Positions 8,297 to 17,918 of a stretch of 64,000 nucleotides of DNA are shown here, piece after piece. Both the position numbers and the translations under genes were made by a program. The notes under the pieces were generated by a model. The model was given only the letters and a program-made list of their open reading frames with translations, was not told the DNA's origin and made no database searches. The DNA is taken from NCBI GenBank assembly GCA_020445405.1, contig JAGRGQ010000002.1, positions 124,001 through 188,000 on the forward strand, written 5' to 3'. Positions within the stretch are counted from its first letter, which is position 1, and every line of letters starts with the position of its first letter. The DNA comes from Gammaproteobacteria bacterium (GTDB lineage: Bacteria > Pseudomonadota > Gammaproteobacteria > Chromatiales > Chromatiaceae).

Positions 8297-8770
8297 ATGC
8301 GTAAAAAAATCATATCCCCACTCCAGCCGGAGAGCACGCCTCCGGAACTGGAGTGGTTGAATCTGGATGAGCTGGCAGAGGTGGAACTCTCCTCCGAGGA
8401 TGCCGCCCACCCGATTGAGTCCGCGCTGCTGCAGGATCGCGCTTCAGGTTGGCGTGCGGCGGAACCCGGGGAGCAGAAAATACGCCTGCTGTTTTACCAT
8501 CCGCAACACCTACGTAGAATCTGGCTGAAATTCGTTGAAGCAGAGCGGGAGCGAACGCAGGAGTATGTCTTGCGCTGGTCGCAGGATGGCGGACGCTCTT
8601 TTCAGGAAATCCTGCGCCAGCAGTGGAACTTCAGTCCGCGGGGGGCAACCTACGAGACAGAGGATCTTCACGTCGATCTTGCGGCAGTCACGGTGCTTGA
8701 GTTGACTATCATTCCGGACATCAGCGGAGGCGGTGCATTTGCATCCCTGGATCGGTTCTGGCTTGCCTGA
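8297..8770 (+). CDS. Conserved-looking hypothetical protein, possible beta-sandwich
   Basis: The 157-residue soluble protein has no signal peptide. The first 55 residues are acidic and the rest alternates hydrophobic strands, ending with IIPDISGGGAFASLDRFWLA. This pattern (LRRIWLKFVE, YVLRWSQDGG, VLELTIIPD) resembles discoidin or galactose-binding-like beta-sandwich domains, but I do not recognise a named family. I chose the ATG at 8297 over a TTG at 8258, because the extra residues look non-native. It converges on the PEP-CTERM-like gene at 8801, with 30 bases between stops. Confidence 0.65.
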   Translation: MRKKIISPLQPESTPPELEWLNLDELAEVELSSEDAAHPIESALLQDRASGWRAAEPGEQKIRLLFYHPQHLRRIWLKFVEAERERTQEYVLRWSQDGGRSFQEILRQQWNFSPRGATYETEDLHVDLAAVTVLELTIIPDISGGGAFASLDRFWLA

Positions 8771-8800
8771 GCAAAGGAAGTAATCCTTCCCCGATTGTGC

Positions 8801-9439
8801 TTAGTCTCGTTGTTTGCGCCGCCGCGCCAACGGAACAAGGCCGAGCAATCCGGAGCCGATCAGCCAGGCGGCTGCCGGAATGGGCACAGTCGCCGCTGAA
8901 GGAACAGCTGTAATGGTCATCGAATAGGCATTTGCATTGGCTGAAGAGAGAGACCATGTTGCGGCGGTGGATCCCAATGCACCGAGAGTGTCTGTAAGTG
9001 TTCCGGTTCCTGCCAGGGATAACAGCAGGATATTGCGGGGAGTCTCGAACGCGACCGAGTCAAGTTGGAAAGACCATCCCCCGATGTTGATGAAATTGCT
9101 TATCGCACCGGTAAATGGGTCGAAAGAGAGATCCAGGACTGAACCAATGCTGCCAAAGCTCACACCGATGTTACCGGTTGCGTTGGAGGTGGCGCCGATG
9201 ATATTTGTGCTGAAATCCAGGCTCGTTATCGTTGAAAGATCATCCCCCGATGGAAGAGAATACCCCCCTGCACCTACCAGTATCATGGTCCCGGTAATGG
9301 CGGCATGAGACGGTATCGCAACCAGTGTGATCGCTGACAGCAGGAGTGAGCATGCCAGAGTTCGAGGCAGCGATGAAGTATTGCCAGCATGCCTACATTG
9401 CTTGTCCCGTGCTTGCAGTTTTTGTATTAATGTTTTCAT
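8801..9439 (-). CDS. Exosortase-substrate-like secreted protein (VPxPA-type C-terminal sorting signal)
   Basis: The 212-residue protein has an N-terminal signal peptide (hydrophobic core about 30-44, cleavage near SHA-AIT), a Gly/Ser/Thr-rich body, and a C-terminal tripartite tail: VPIPAAAWL, a hydrophobic helix, then the basic cluster ARRRKQRD. This tail is the PEP-CTERM-like sorting signal recognised by exosortase, which anchors or releases proteins at the cell surface or into extracellular matrix. The body shares phrases with the next gene upstream (for example DPFTGAISNF against APFSGPIASF), so the two are probably paralogues. Function beyond surface export is unknown. No exosortase gene is in the window. 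Confidence 0.82.
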   Translation of the reverse strand: MKTLIQKLQARDKQCRHAGNTSSLPRTLACSLLLSAITLVAIPSHAAITGTMILVGAGGYSLPSGDDLSTITSLDFSTNIIGATSNATGNIGVSFGSIGSVLDLSFDPFTGAISNFINIGGWSFQLDSVAFETPRNILLLSLAGTGTLTDTLGALGSTAATWSLSSANANAYSMTITAVPSAATVPIPAAAWLIGSGLLGLVPLARRRKQRD

Positions 9440-9524
9440 GCCTGATTTGTTCTTAACTTATTTACACTCACTCCGTCAAGTTTAAAAGCACCTTATCTGC
9501 AATGGCCTGAAATATCATGCTTGA

Positions 9525-10136
9525 TTAAAATTTGGGGTGCGGTTGTTTCTTCAATGCCCTCGCAGAACCGAACCCAAGCAATCCTATTCCAAGCAGGGCC
9601 GATGTCATGGGTTCCGGCACAGTCGTCGATGACCACCCAAAGTCAATGCCGTTTGTAGTGTCGCCCGCCAGGCTCCAGTTACCGGGGGTTGAGTCCAGAC
9701 CTGCGATGGTAGAGTGGATAACACCGATGCCGGCAAGTGCTATTGCACCGGTGCCCAATGATTTCACAACATGGGTGACAGACGTCAGGTCGAAGGTGAA
9801 ACCATAGGTCGAGAGGTCCCAGAAGCTGGCGATGGGACCGCTGAAAGGTGCGAACTGAAAATCCGTAATGTTGCCAACGGCTAGAAAAGGTATGCCGCTG
9901 AAATCCCCTGTCGAACCTGTCACAATAAACGTATTCAAGTTATTTGGGGGTGGAAGGGGGATAAAATCGATGCCGGTGGATTGGCTCAGCGACGTCTGAT
10001 TACCGGATGCGTCAATGAGTTCAAAACTGCCGCCAATGCTGATAGAGCCCGTGATAGGCCCAGCATGGGCCAGCATCGTGCACCAGGCGAGGGCCACTGC
10101 AACCAGCCACCTGAAAATTTCTCTGAAGGTGCGCAT
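9525..10136 (-). CDS. PEP-CTERM secreted protein
   Basis: The 203-residue protein has a signal peptide (cleavage near AHA-GPI), a low-complexity beta-rich body and a C-terminal VPEPMTSALLGIGLLGFG tail with a short basic end (ARALKKQ), the classical PEP-CTERM signal. I chose the ATG at 10136, because AAGGAACAG precedes it at good spacing and the signal peptide then begins MRTFREIF; a longer frame to 10217 adds an unlikely basic leader. It lies 85 bases upstream of its likely paralogue on the same strand. A palindrome at 10253-10265 could be its operator. Confidence 0.82.
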   Translation of the reverse strand: MRTFREIFRWLVAVALAWCTMLAHAGPITGSISIGGSFELIDASGNQTSLSQSTGIDFIPLPPPNNLNTFIVTGSTGDFSGIPFLAVGNITDFQFAPFSGPIASFWDLSTYGFTFDLTSVTHVVKSLGTGAIALAGIGVIHSTIAGLDSTPGNWSLAGDTTNGIDFGWSSTTVPEPMTSALLGIGLLGFGSARALKKQPHPKF

Positions 10137-10252
10137 AATCTGTTCCTTAAAATGGTAATTGTTAGGACGCAATTTCCTACGTCGCACCAAAAATATACCG
10201 TATCTAAATATAAGCATTGATCATACCAAATTTATATTAATAATAATTATCA

Positions 10253-10265
10253 ATCACTTAGTGAT
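10253..10265. promoter_or_regulatory. Short palindrome upstream of the PEP-CTERM pair
   Basis: ATCACTTAGTGAT is a 13-base palindrome in A/T-rich DNA about 120 bases before the PEP-CTERM start. It could be an operator, but no known regulator is implied. Confidence 0.3.
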
Positions 10266-10423
10266 ATTGTTGCCTCCTAATGTCGATAGAACTGTAAAGA
10301 ATTTTTAAAACCAGCCGGCGACTCGCGGGTGAAGCGGCACGATCAGGCAAAAGTATCTACATCGCACACTTAGATAGACCGACTTCGCCGATTCGATCCG
10401 AAACTTGTCCGATTTCGCGTATG

Positions 10424-10463
10424 GAAAACAAAAAGCCCCCCCCAACACCGGGTTGGGGGGGGC
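10424..10463 (-). terminator. Intrinsic terminator of the ethylmalonyl-CoA cluster
   Basis: On the minus strand a long G/C stem (CCCCCCCCAACC pairing with GTTGGGGGGGG) is followed by CTTTTTGTTTT. It lies 32 bases after the ccr stop and closes the mcd-ecm-meaB-ccr run. Confidence 0.9.
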
Positions 10464-10494
10464 GGGAAAACGAGTTAACGTTTTTTACCTGCTG

Positions 10495-12273
10495 TCAGCT
10501 GTCGACCACCAGTTTCCGTACTACGTCGGTCAGCGAGATGATACCGACAGGCACGTCCAGCCCATCCCGTTTCTCGGTCACCACCAGACGGTGGATCCGC
10601 AGCTTCGTCATGGTAGTCACGGCATCCGAAAGTGCCGTCTCCTGATCGCAGGTCAGACAGCCCTCGTTCATGATTTCGCGTGCTGTCATTGTGCGCAGAT
10701 CGTCGGCGTTGCGGCCCTGCCTCGCCAGCACGATATCGGTCTGGGAGACCACACCGATAGCCTGATCATCCTGTTTTACAATGACCGCGTGGATATCGTT
10801 GCCGATCATGGTGCGGGCGACGGTTTCAACGCTGTCTTCCGGTCCGCAGGAGATCAGACCCAGGAACATCAGGTCTTTGACCTTGGTGCCGTCATCCACC
10901 ATTACCGGCTCGGTATCCTCCTCCACGTCTATGCCGGGCAGAGCATAATCGGCCGGGAATGGGTTGGGGGTGCTGTGAACTGTAGCAAGAGGCACATTCC
11001 GGGCGTCGATGCTCGCCGGCACCGGTGCCTCTGCGGTTGCTCCCAGACCGAAGTCCGGCGCTCCGATCAATACTGACATGTTGCCGTGGGGGTGTTTGTT
11101 CTCGTACATCAACTGATGTGCCTGCGGCAGCTCTGCGCAGGTAAATGCGCGCGACAGGCAGGGATCCAGATGTCCTGCAATGGCCAGCTGATTCATCGCA
11201 TAGGACTGATCGTCATTGGCGAAATGGGAGCCCTGAACCCGTTTCTGCCGCATCCACAGGTAGCGCAGGTCGACGGTGGCGTTGTAACCCGATGTCCCTG
11301 CGCAGATGACGACCGAACCTCCTGTCTCGCAGACAAACATGGAGGTGGGCATGGTCGATTCACCGGGATGCTCGAAGACGATATTGGGGCCGCGTTTTTC
11401 CCCCAGTACTTCCCAGATCGCGGCGCCGAATTTGCGCACACCCTTGAGCCAATTGCCGTAACCGACGTTGTCCTTCCAGTGCGGGAGCATACCCCAGTGA
11501 TCGAAAGCGTTGCGGTCGATGCAGCCTTTGGCACCCAGTTTTTCGCAGTATTCGATCTTGTTGCTGTTTGAGATGACCGCGATCGAGGTCGCGCCCGCTG
11601 CCTTGCAGATCTGAATGGCCATGGAACCCAAGCCGCCTGCGCCACCCCAGATCAATGCGACGTCTCCCTGCTTGATTGCATGTTCGCTCCAGCCGTGCAG
11701 CATACGGTAGGCGGTTGCGCCGACCAGAACGTAGGATGCAGCCGCTTCCCAAGTCATGTGCTTGGGTTTGGGCATGCACTGATGTGCCTGGACTTTGGTG
11801 AACTGGGCAAAACTGCCGTAATTTGTCTCGTAGCCCCAGATTCTGAAGGTGGGGGAGTACATCGGATCACCGCCTTTCAGCACGTGGGGGCAGTTTCTGT
11901 CCCAGGTGCCGCAGTGGGCCACTACTTCGTCGCCAACTTTGATGTTGGTAACGTCCTTGCCCACTTTGTAGACGATGCCGGACGCGTCGCTGCCGCCGAT
12001 GTGGAAATCCTCGGGTTCACCAGCCTTGTTGCGGGCTTTGATCACATTGACGGGGATTCCCAGTGCCGCCCACACATTGTTGTAGTTGACACCGGCCGCC
12101 ATAACGTAGATCAGCGCTTCGTCGTCGGCGATCTCGGGAACGTCCACCACCTCCATCTGGAACGATTTCGTAGGCTCTCCGAAACGCTCTTCACGAATCA
12201 ACCAGGCATGCATTTTGGCCGGGACTTCTCCAACCGGCGGTGCCTCACCGATATCGTATAGCTCTTTCGTCAT
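10495..12273 (-). CDS. ccr: Crotonyl-CoA carboxylase/reductase with C-terminal CBS-domain pair
   Basis: The enzyme reductively carboxylates crotonyl-CoA to ethylmalonyl-CoA with NADPH, the committed step of the ethylmalonyl-CoA pathway. Residues 1 to about 412 are a full medium-chain reductase: GVNYNNVW at 61-68, GYETNYG at 147-153, the nucleotide-binding GGAGGLG at 210-216, and GSHFAN at 348-353. The Asn, Glu and His of these motifs match the known CO2-handling residues of the family. After a Pro/Ala linker (about 415-460) come two CBS domains (about 464-520 and 530-590; GVVSQTDIV and GIISLTDVV are diagnostic). CBS pairs usually bind AMP, ATP or related ligands. Family members normally stop near 430 residues, so the 592-residue fusion is unusual. 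The ATG has GAGAGG upstream. A 231-base gap separates it from meaB, so it may have its own promoter. Confidence 0.95.
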   Translation of the reverse strand: MTKELYDIGEAPPVGEVPAKMHAWLIREERFGEPTKSFQMEVVDVPEIADDEALIYVMAAGVNYNNVWAALGIPVNVIKARNKAGEPEDFHIGGSDASGIVYKVGKDVTNIKVGDEVVAHCGTWDRNCPHVLKGGDPMYSPTFRIWGYETNYGSFAQFTKVQAHQCMPKPKHMTWEAAASYVLVGATAYRMLHGWSEHAIKQGDVALIWGGAGGLGSMAIQICKAAGATSIAVISNSNKIEYCEKLGAKGCIDRNAFDHWGMLPHWKDNVGYGNWLKGVRKFGAAIWEVLGEKRGPNIVFEHPGESTMPTSMFVCETGGSVVICAGTSGYNATVDLRYLWMRQKRVQGSHFANDDQSYAMNQLAIAGHLDPCLSRAFTCAELPQAHQLMYENKHPHGNMSVLIGAPDFGLGATAEAPVPASIDARNVPLATVHSTPNPFPADYALPGIDVEEDTEPVMVDDGTKVKDLMFLGLISCGPEDSVETVARTMIGNDIHAVIVKQDDQAIGVVSQTDIVLARQGRNADDLRTMTAREIMNEGCLTCDQETALSDAVTTMTKLRIHRLVVTEKRDGLDVPVGIISLTDVVRKLVVDS

Positions 12274-12504
12274 TTTCTACCTCTCTATAAATTTGTCTGG
12301 TGAATTTCCGAGGTTTTCTGTACAACCTCCCGAATCTACAAGTTTCCCTACCACCCGCGAAGTTTCGTTCATCCATTCCGGGATTACGTTTTCCGGCCGG
12401 GTTTTCCAGTTTTATTGTTCCGTTTCCCCCCTCATACAAGCACATTACCGTTGCCAGGTTACCGTCAGATTACACACCTATCGGTGCGCCCATAGCGGGC
12501 AATG

Positions 12505-13518
12505 CTAAGGCTGCGTCTGTCGCTTCCGCTTACCTCCCCAGCCTTCCAAAAACCGTTGACACAGCAGTTCGAACTGTTCGAATGGCGAGCTTTCGCTCCG
12601 CTCCAGTTCCCGCTTGATCGCGTCAGCCCCACCCAGTGCGTTGATACCGAAGCGGCCAAACTCATCATCCAGACGCTTGAGCACCCACTCCGCCTGGAAT
12701 TGTCTGCGTCGTGCATTTAACTGGTTCTGGTTCAGCAGCCAGCGCCGGTGCGCTTCGATGCCATCAGCCAGTTCCGTTATACCCGTTCCTCTGGCAGCGC
12801 TGGCGGCGAGCGCCGTCACCTGCCAGCTGGACTCATCAACCGCCGGCTTCAGGGTGGCGCGCAATTCTGCCAGCGTCTTGCGTGCCGCCAGACCCAGATC
12901 CGCTTTGTTGACCACCAGCAGGTGCGGTACCTCCATGATACCCGCCTTGAGAAACTGAATGCTGTCGCCCGAAGCCGGCTGAGCCACGAAAACGGTGGTG
13001 TCGGTCAGCTTCGAAACATCTATCTCTTTCTGTCCCACGCCGACGGTCTCAACCAGGACGACATCGAATGCGGTCAGCATCACGAGGCTCATGGGCCAGA
13101 CTTCGGCGCTCAGCCCCCCGAATTCGCCCCTGCAGGCGAGCGATCTGATAAAGACTTCGTTGTCGATCTGGCCGGAGAGCATGCGCAGGCGGTCTCCCAA
13201 CAGTGCGCCGCCGCTGATCGGGCTGGATGGATCCACCGCCAGCACCGCAACCCGCAATCCCCGCTCCCGCCACAACGTGATCAGGGCGGCGGTGATTGAG
13301 GATTTGCCAGCGCCCGGCGGACCGGTCAGGCCGATCAGATGCCCGGATGCGTATAATTTCTGCTGCGGCAGCAACCGCAGCAAACGGGTCGCCCGGCGAC
13401 GCGCCTCGGGACGTTGGTCATCGAGCAGATTGAGCGCCTTCGCCACCGCGGGCCGCTGTCTGTCTATCACCGCTAAGGCCAGCGCATCAGGGTCAGGAAA
13501 TGTACTCGAGGTCAGCAT
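12505..13518 (-). CDS. meaB: MeaB-type GTPase chaperone of the acyl-CoA mutase
   Basis: The 337-residue G3E-family GTPase has Walker A GPPGAGKSS near residue 65, the AVDPSSP switch, ETVGVGQ and the NKAD specificity motif. MeaB proteins protect adenosylcobalamin-dependent acyl-CoA mutases and gate cofactor loading. It starts 5 bases after the ecm stop, so co-translation is likely and its partner is most probably the ethylmalonyl-CoA mutase next door. Length is normal. Confidence 0.95.
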   Translation of the reverse strand: MLTSSTFPDPDALALAVIDRQRPAVAKALNLLDDQRPEARRRATRLLRLLPQQKLYASGHLIGLTGPPGAGKSSITAALITLWRERGLRVAVLAVDPSSPISGGALLGDRLRMLSGQIDNEVFIRSLACRGEFGGLSAEVWPMSLVMLTAFDVVLVETVGVGQKEIDVSKLTDTTVFVAQPASGDSIQFLKAGIMEVPHLLVVNKADLGLAARKTLAELRATLKPAVDESSWQVTALAASAARGTGITELADGIEAHRRWLLNQNQLNARRRQFQAEWVLKRLDDEFGRFGINALGGADAIKRELERSESSPFEQFELLCQRFLEGWGGKRKRQTQP

Positions 13519-13523
13519 CAGTT

Positions 13524-15533
13524 TCAGGCTTCGTAGCGTTCCAGCCCGTTGGATGCGCGGATAATGTTCACCAGATCGAGCATGATCAGGTTCATATCAC
13601 CGTCCTTGGGCGTATAAACTGCCGCAACGCCCAGGGATTTCAGATTGGCTTCGTCTTCCGGCGGAACGATGCCTCCGACAATCACCGGTATTTGCGCCAG
13701 ACCCACGCCTTCCAGCCGGCCCATCGCATCTTCGACCAGTTCCAGATGGCTGCCGGAGAGTACCGACAGTCCGATCAAGTGCACGCCTTCCTCTTCGGCC
13801 GCCTTGACAATCTGCTCGGGGGTCAGTCGGATGCCCTCATAGACCACCTCGAACCCCACATCCCGGGCTTTCACCGCGATCTGTTCAGCGCCGTTGCTGT
13901 GTCCATCGAGTCCGGGTTTGCCCACCAGGATTTTGAGCGGTCGACCGAGTTCCTCACCGGTTTTGCGCGTATGTTCCCGCAGACGGTCGACAGTGTTGGA
14001 GCCGGCCATATTCAGAGTGGAGATATCGATGCCTGTCGGAGCCCGGTATTCGCCAAAGATATCCCGCAGTACACCACTCCATTCACCGGTGGTTACACCG
14101 GCGTGCGCACAGCGGATGGACGCGGGCATGATATTTTCGCCGCTGACGGCCGCTTCCTTGAGATTTTTCAGTGCGGTTTTCACTTCCACCTGGCTGCGCG
14201 CTGCGCGGAACGCCTGCAGGCGCGCAATCTGCTCGCGTTCGGCGGCCGGATCGATCTTCATGATACCGCTGTCGGTACCGGAGGTTAGCGGTGATTCAGC
14301 GGTTTCGGTGAAACTGTTTATGCCGATGATTTTCAGCGCGCCCGTCTCGATGGCACGCATGCGCGCGGTGTGGCTGGTGACCAGCTGGCGTTTGACGTAA
14401 CCGGTCTCGATCGCCTGGACCATGCCCCCCTCTTCCTGCACGCGCCGCATCTCTGCTTCGGCGCCGCCGATCAGATCACGCACCTTGGCATCGATTATCG
14501 GCGAACCATCCAGGATGTCCCCGTACTCCAGAAGATCGGTTTCAATTGCCAGCACCTGTTGCATACGCAGCGCCCACTGCTGGTCCCAGGGGCGGGGCAG
14601 GCCGAGCGCCTCGTTCCAGGCAGGCAACTGAATCGCCCTCGCACGGGCCCTTTTCGACAGTGTCACCCCCAGCATTTCGAGCACGATTCGCTGAACGTTG
14701 TTTTCCGGCTGCGATTCCGTCAGACCCAGGGAGTTGACCTGTACCCCGTAACGGAATCGTCGTAACCTGGGATCCTCCACGCCGTAGCGCTCCCGGGTCA
14801 ACTGCTCCCAGAGGTCTGTGAAGGCGCGCATCTTGCAGCACTCCTCAACGAACCGAATTCCGGCATTCACGAAAAATGAGGTGCGTCCCACGACTTGGGA
14901 AAAGGCATCCGCCGCGATCTGCCCCGAGTCGCGGATGGCGTCCAGAACCGTGATGGCGGTTGAAAGAGCATAGGCGAGTTCCTGCACCGGTGTGGCGCCA
15001 GCCTCCTGCAGATGGTAGCTGCAGATGTTGGTTGGATTCCATTTGGGGATCTGGTTTACCGTATAGCTGATGACGTCAGTGGTCAGCCGCAGTGATGGCT
15101 CCGGTGGAAAGATATAGGTGCCGCGTGAGAGATACTCCTTAATGATGTCGTTCTGGGTGGTGCCCTGGAGCTGGGACTGATTGACGCCCTGTCGTTCGGC
15201 GGCGGCAATGTAGAGCGACAATAACCAGGCCGCGGTTGCGTTGATGGTCATGGAGGTGTTCATCTTGCCCAGCGGAATCTGGTCGAACAGTGTCTCCATG
15301 TCAGCGATATGGCCTATGGGAACTCCGACCTTGCCCACTTCCCCGCGCGCCAGAGGGTGATCAGCGTCGTAGCCGGTCTGGGTGGGAAGATCGAATGCGA
15401 CCGACAACCCGGTCTGGCCCTTGGCCAGGTTGGTCCGGTAGAGTTCGTTGGACGCTTTTGCTGACGAATGTCCTGAGTAGGTGCGCATCAGCCAGGGTAG
15501 GTCTTTCTTTGACTCGGTTTTCTCGCTGGTCAT
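13524..15533 (-). CDS. ecm: Ethylmalonyl-CoA mutase (adenosylcobalamin-dependent)
   Basis: The 669-residue enzyme rearranges (2R)-ethylmalonyl-CoA to methylsuccinyl-CoA. It has the TIM-barrel substrate domain (RTYSGHSSAKASNELYRTNL, then FDLPTQTGYD) and a C-terminal B12 domain with the base-off motif DGHSNG. It lacks the longer N-terminus of methylmalonyl-CoA mutase and is close to Ecm length. The flanking mcd, meaB and ccr genes are the other steps of the same pathway, which favours Ecm over methylmalonyl-CoA mutase. The main doubt is substrate preference, which sequence reading alone cannot prove. Confidence 0.9.
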   Translation of the reverse strand: MTSEKTESKKDLPWLMRTYSGHSSAKASNELYRTNLAKGQTGLSVAFDLPTQTGYDADHPLARGEVGKVGVPIGHIADMETLFDQIPLGKMNTSMTINATAAWLLSLYIAAAERQGVNQSQLQGTTQNDIIKEYLSRGTYIFPPEPSLRLTTDVISYTVNQIPKWNPTNICSYHLQEAGATPVQELAYALSTAITVLDAIRDSGQIAADAFSQVVGRTSFFVNAGIRFVEECCKMRAFTDLWEQLTRERYGVEDPRLRRFRYGVQVNSLGLTESQPENNVQRIVLEMLGVTLSKRARARAIQLPAWNEALGLPRPWDQQWALRMQQVLAIETDLLEYGDILDGSPIIDAKVRDLIGGAEAEMRRVQEEGGMVQAIETGYVKRQLVTSHTARMRAIETGALKIIGINSFTETAESPLTSGTDSGIMKIDPAAEREQIARLQAFRAARSQVEVKTALKNLKEAAVSGENIMPASIRCAHAGVTTGEWSGVLRDIFGEYRAPTGIDISTLNMAGSNTVDRLREHTRKTGEELGRPLKILVGKPGLDGHSNGAEQIAVKARDVGFEVVYEGIRLTPEQIVKAAEEEGVHLIGLSVLSGSHLELVEDAMGRLEGVGLAQIPVIVGGIVPPEDEANLKSLGVAAVYTPKDGDMNLIMLDLVNIIRASNGLERYEA

Positions 15534-15591
15534 CCTAAGCTTCTCTTGCGGTTGGAACGATCTTAAGGTTGGTTTGATCCTGTGGCTCGGT

Positions 15592-17301
15592 TCAGGCGCC
15601 CGTTTCGCCCGCTCTGTCGATCAGTGCCCGGGCGATCACCTTCAGCGCCAGAATCTCCTCAACGCCTTCGAAGATCGAGAGCACCCGGGCATCCAGGAAG
15701 TAGCGGCTTACCGGCATCTCCTCAGCGTAGCCCATGCCGCCGTGGATCTGCTGCGCCTCCCGTGTCACCCACTCCGCGGTTTTGCAGGTGAAGAATTTGA
15801 CCATGCTCGCTTCCATCTCTCCCTTTCCCTGGTCCATCAGGCGACCGACGGCATAGGTGAACTGGCGGCTGGCAAGGAGATAGGCTGCAAGGCGCGCCAG
15901 TTTAACCTGAGTCAGCTGATATTTATTGATGGAGTTTCCGAACACCTGGCGCTCGTCGGCATACGCGACGGCGCGTTCGAAAGCCGCCTGCATCAGGCCG
16001 ACGGCACGCGCAGCGGTCTGAATTCGGCCACCTGCGAAACCCGCCATGGTGAAATAGAAACCTTTGCCTTCACCTTCGGGGCCGCCCAGCAGGTTCTCTG
16101 CGGGTACGAGATAGTTGTCGAAGAATACATCGTAGGAGTGCATGCCACGGTATCCGATGGTTGAGATCGCCTTACCGGTGATTACCCCGCCGCCCTCCTG
16201 TTGATGCTTGAACTCATGGCCATCAGAAGAGGGCTTCTCCACCAGAAACATGGACAATCCTTTGTGACCCTTGGAAAGATCCGGATCGGTGCGGGCCAGC
16301 AGCAGCAGTACACCCGCTTTGCCGCCGAAGGTACACCAGGTTTTGGCTCCGTTGATGAGCCAGCCGCCTTCAGTGCGGGTCGCCTTGCAGCGCATGCCGG
16401 CGACGTCGGAACCGTAGTTGGGTTCTGTAACCGCCACAGCGCAAAGAGGGTTGGCTTCCGCCAGTCGGGGCAGCCATTTCTGCTTCTGCTCCTCGGTGCC
16501 GCCCTTCAGCAGTGCGCGGGTCAGGATCTCGGGCCGGGTAATCAGGCTGCCGGCGGCGCCGAGTGAACCTCTTGAGAGCTCCTCGGTAACCACGATCATA
16601 CCCATGTTATCTTCGTGGTCATCCGCTTGCAGTCCGCCGAAGCGCTCGGGAATCGAGAGGCCGAAACAGCCCAGTTCAGTCAATCCTTCCAGGATCTCGT
16701 CGGGTATGATCAAGTCCTCCCGGTGGATATCCTCGGCCAGCGGCATTACCACATCGTTGGCGAATCTGCGGAAGGTGTCGCGCATCATCTCATGGTCGTC
16801 GTCGAGCAGGTACGCGCCGGTGCGTCCGTCCATTTCTGCAACGGCTTTGCCCAGTTCCGCCATCTGGGCAACCGCCAACTGTTCCGAGCAGAAAGCCTGC
16901 AGTGATTCACTGTCCAGGGTTTTGGCGAGGATGGTTCGGGTCAATCCATAGTCCTGGGGACGCAACTCGAGCCGTGCCCGGATGGATTCGATGGCTTCGG
17001 CGGTGAACAGCAGGGCACAGCGCTCTTCCAGCGTGATTGGCCGGGTGGGATCCCCTTCCTGCTCGCGAACCCGCTCTGCGTAATCGAGCACAAACCACGC
17101 CCCCGCCGCTTCCGCAGCAGAGAGAGCGGTGTCGTAGGAGACAAGCTGAAAATCGTCGAGTTTGGATGCGGATACGCGGCCGTCCACCAGCACGTGTTCT
17201 CTCAGGCTCCTGATTGCTGTGTTCAGCGCTTTTTCTGTTGCTGCGAGCGACAGGCGCGCCTGTTGCATCAGTTTGTCCGCTTGAAGTAGCTGTTCCGACA
17301 T
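15592..17301 (-). CDS. mcd: Methylsuccinyl-CoA dehydrogenase
   Basis: This 569-residue flavoprotein of the acyl-CoA dehydrogenase family oxidises (2S)-methylsuccinyl-CoA to mesaconyl-CoA. The first 155 residues or so are a helical N-terminal extension, absent from ordinary acyl-CoA dehydrogenases but typical of Mcd. The dehydrogenase core follows (AVTEPNYGSDVAGM, then QIHGGMGYAEE near the C-terminus). The ATG at 17301 follows GGGAGTG at good spacing; an in-frame start at 17409 would add an unlikely leader. It is the first gene of the mcd-ecm-meaB-ccr run and lies 58 bases before ecm. Confidence 0.92.
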   Translation of the reverse strand: MSEQLLQADKLMQQARLSLAATEKALNTAIRSLREHVLVDGRVSASKLDDFQLVSYDTALSAAEAAGAWFVLDYAERVREQEGDPTRPITLEERCALLFTAEAIESIRARLELRPQDYGLTRTILAKTLDSESLQAFCSEQLAVAQMAELGKAVAEMDGRTGAYLLDDDHEMMRDTFRRFANDVVMPLAEDIHREDLIIPDEILEGLTELGCFGLSIPERFGGLQADDHEDNMGMIVVTEELSRGSLGAAGSLITRPEILTRALLKGGTEEQKQKWLPRLAEANPLCAVAVTEPNYGSDVAGMRCKATRTEGGWLINGAKTWCTFGGKAGVLLLLARTDPDLSKGHKGLSMFLVEKPSSDGHEFKHQQEGGGVITGKAISTIGYRGMHSYDVFFDNYLVPAENLLGGPEGEGKGFYFTMAGFAGGRIQTAARAVGLMQAAFERAVAYADERQVFGNSINKYQLTQVKLARLAAYLLASRQFTYAVGRLMDQGKGEMEASMVKFFTCKTAEWVTREAQQIHGGMGYAEEMPVSRYFLDARVLSIFEGVEEILALKVIARALIDRAGETGA

Positions 17302-17918
17302 TGTTTCACTCCCGAATTTCCAGATCCAATAGTTGAGTTTCCGCTTTTGGCGGCCTGATTGATAAGCTGTCTTATACCGATCCGGGTGCCCGTTCCTTGC
17401 TCTCTGCACAGGTTGATGGCCACGCTATTCGAGCATAATATGCTGCAACCGCAAAATCCAGAAAAAATCTATATTTGCAGTAGATTTCTCCAGTTATCCA
17501 ATTAGGAAATTTTGTAAAGAAAGAGAAAAGTCAGACCCTTTCGACACATTTTTCATGCTTTGATAAAGGTTGTACGGAGTGAAAAAATGTCGCTGCAACA
17601 GGGTCCTACGAATAGGAGGTTCATGCCGGAGTGACGGCATACTGTGGGAATGCCACGACTATCCGACAACCGGACAGTCAGGTTTGCCATTTGTCTGCGA
17701 ATGAAAATCCCAATGCCGGCGCTCTCCTGCCCCAGCGCGCCCGGTCAGTTAAAAAAACGGATGAGAGAGTAGAATCCACTCCCCGGAAGGGAGACGGGCG
17801 GTTCTGCTTGTCAGTATGGCGTTGTACAGACCGCTGCCGCATTTCGCTTAACGAAGACGCAAAAACCGGTCGTATCGGGCGCGTATTCGGAATGGCGTCC
17901 CAAAAAGCGGTTTGAAGT
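17302..17918. other. Non-coding upstream region of mcd
   Basis: This stretch of about 600 bases lies between mcd and a small membrane protein gene. It is A/T-richer near 17450-17530, where an mcd promoter would be expected, but I could not pick a convincing -35/-10 pair. An open frame at 17631-17915 has no recognisable feature and I do not count it as a gene. Confidence 0.4.

Noticed and set aside
13524-15533. Methylmalonyl-CoA mutase as the identity of the B12 mutase
   Set aside because: Length, the short N-terminus and the immediate context (ccr, mcd, meaB) favour ethylmalonyl-CoA mutase, although substrate choice is not proven by sequence.
17631-17915. A 94-codon plus-strand open frame
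   Set aside because: GTG start without ribosome-binding site, no recognisable domain, and random-looking composition.
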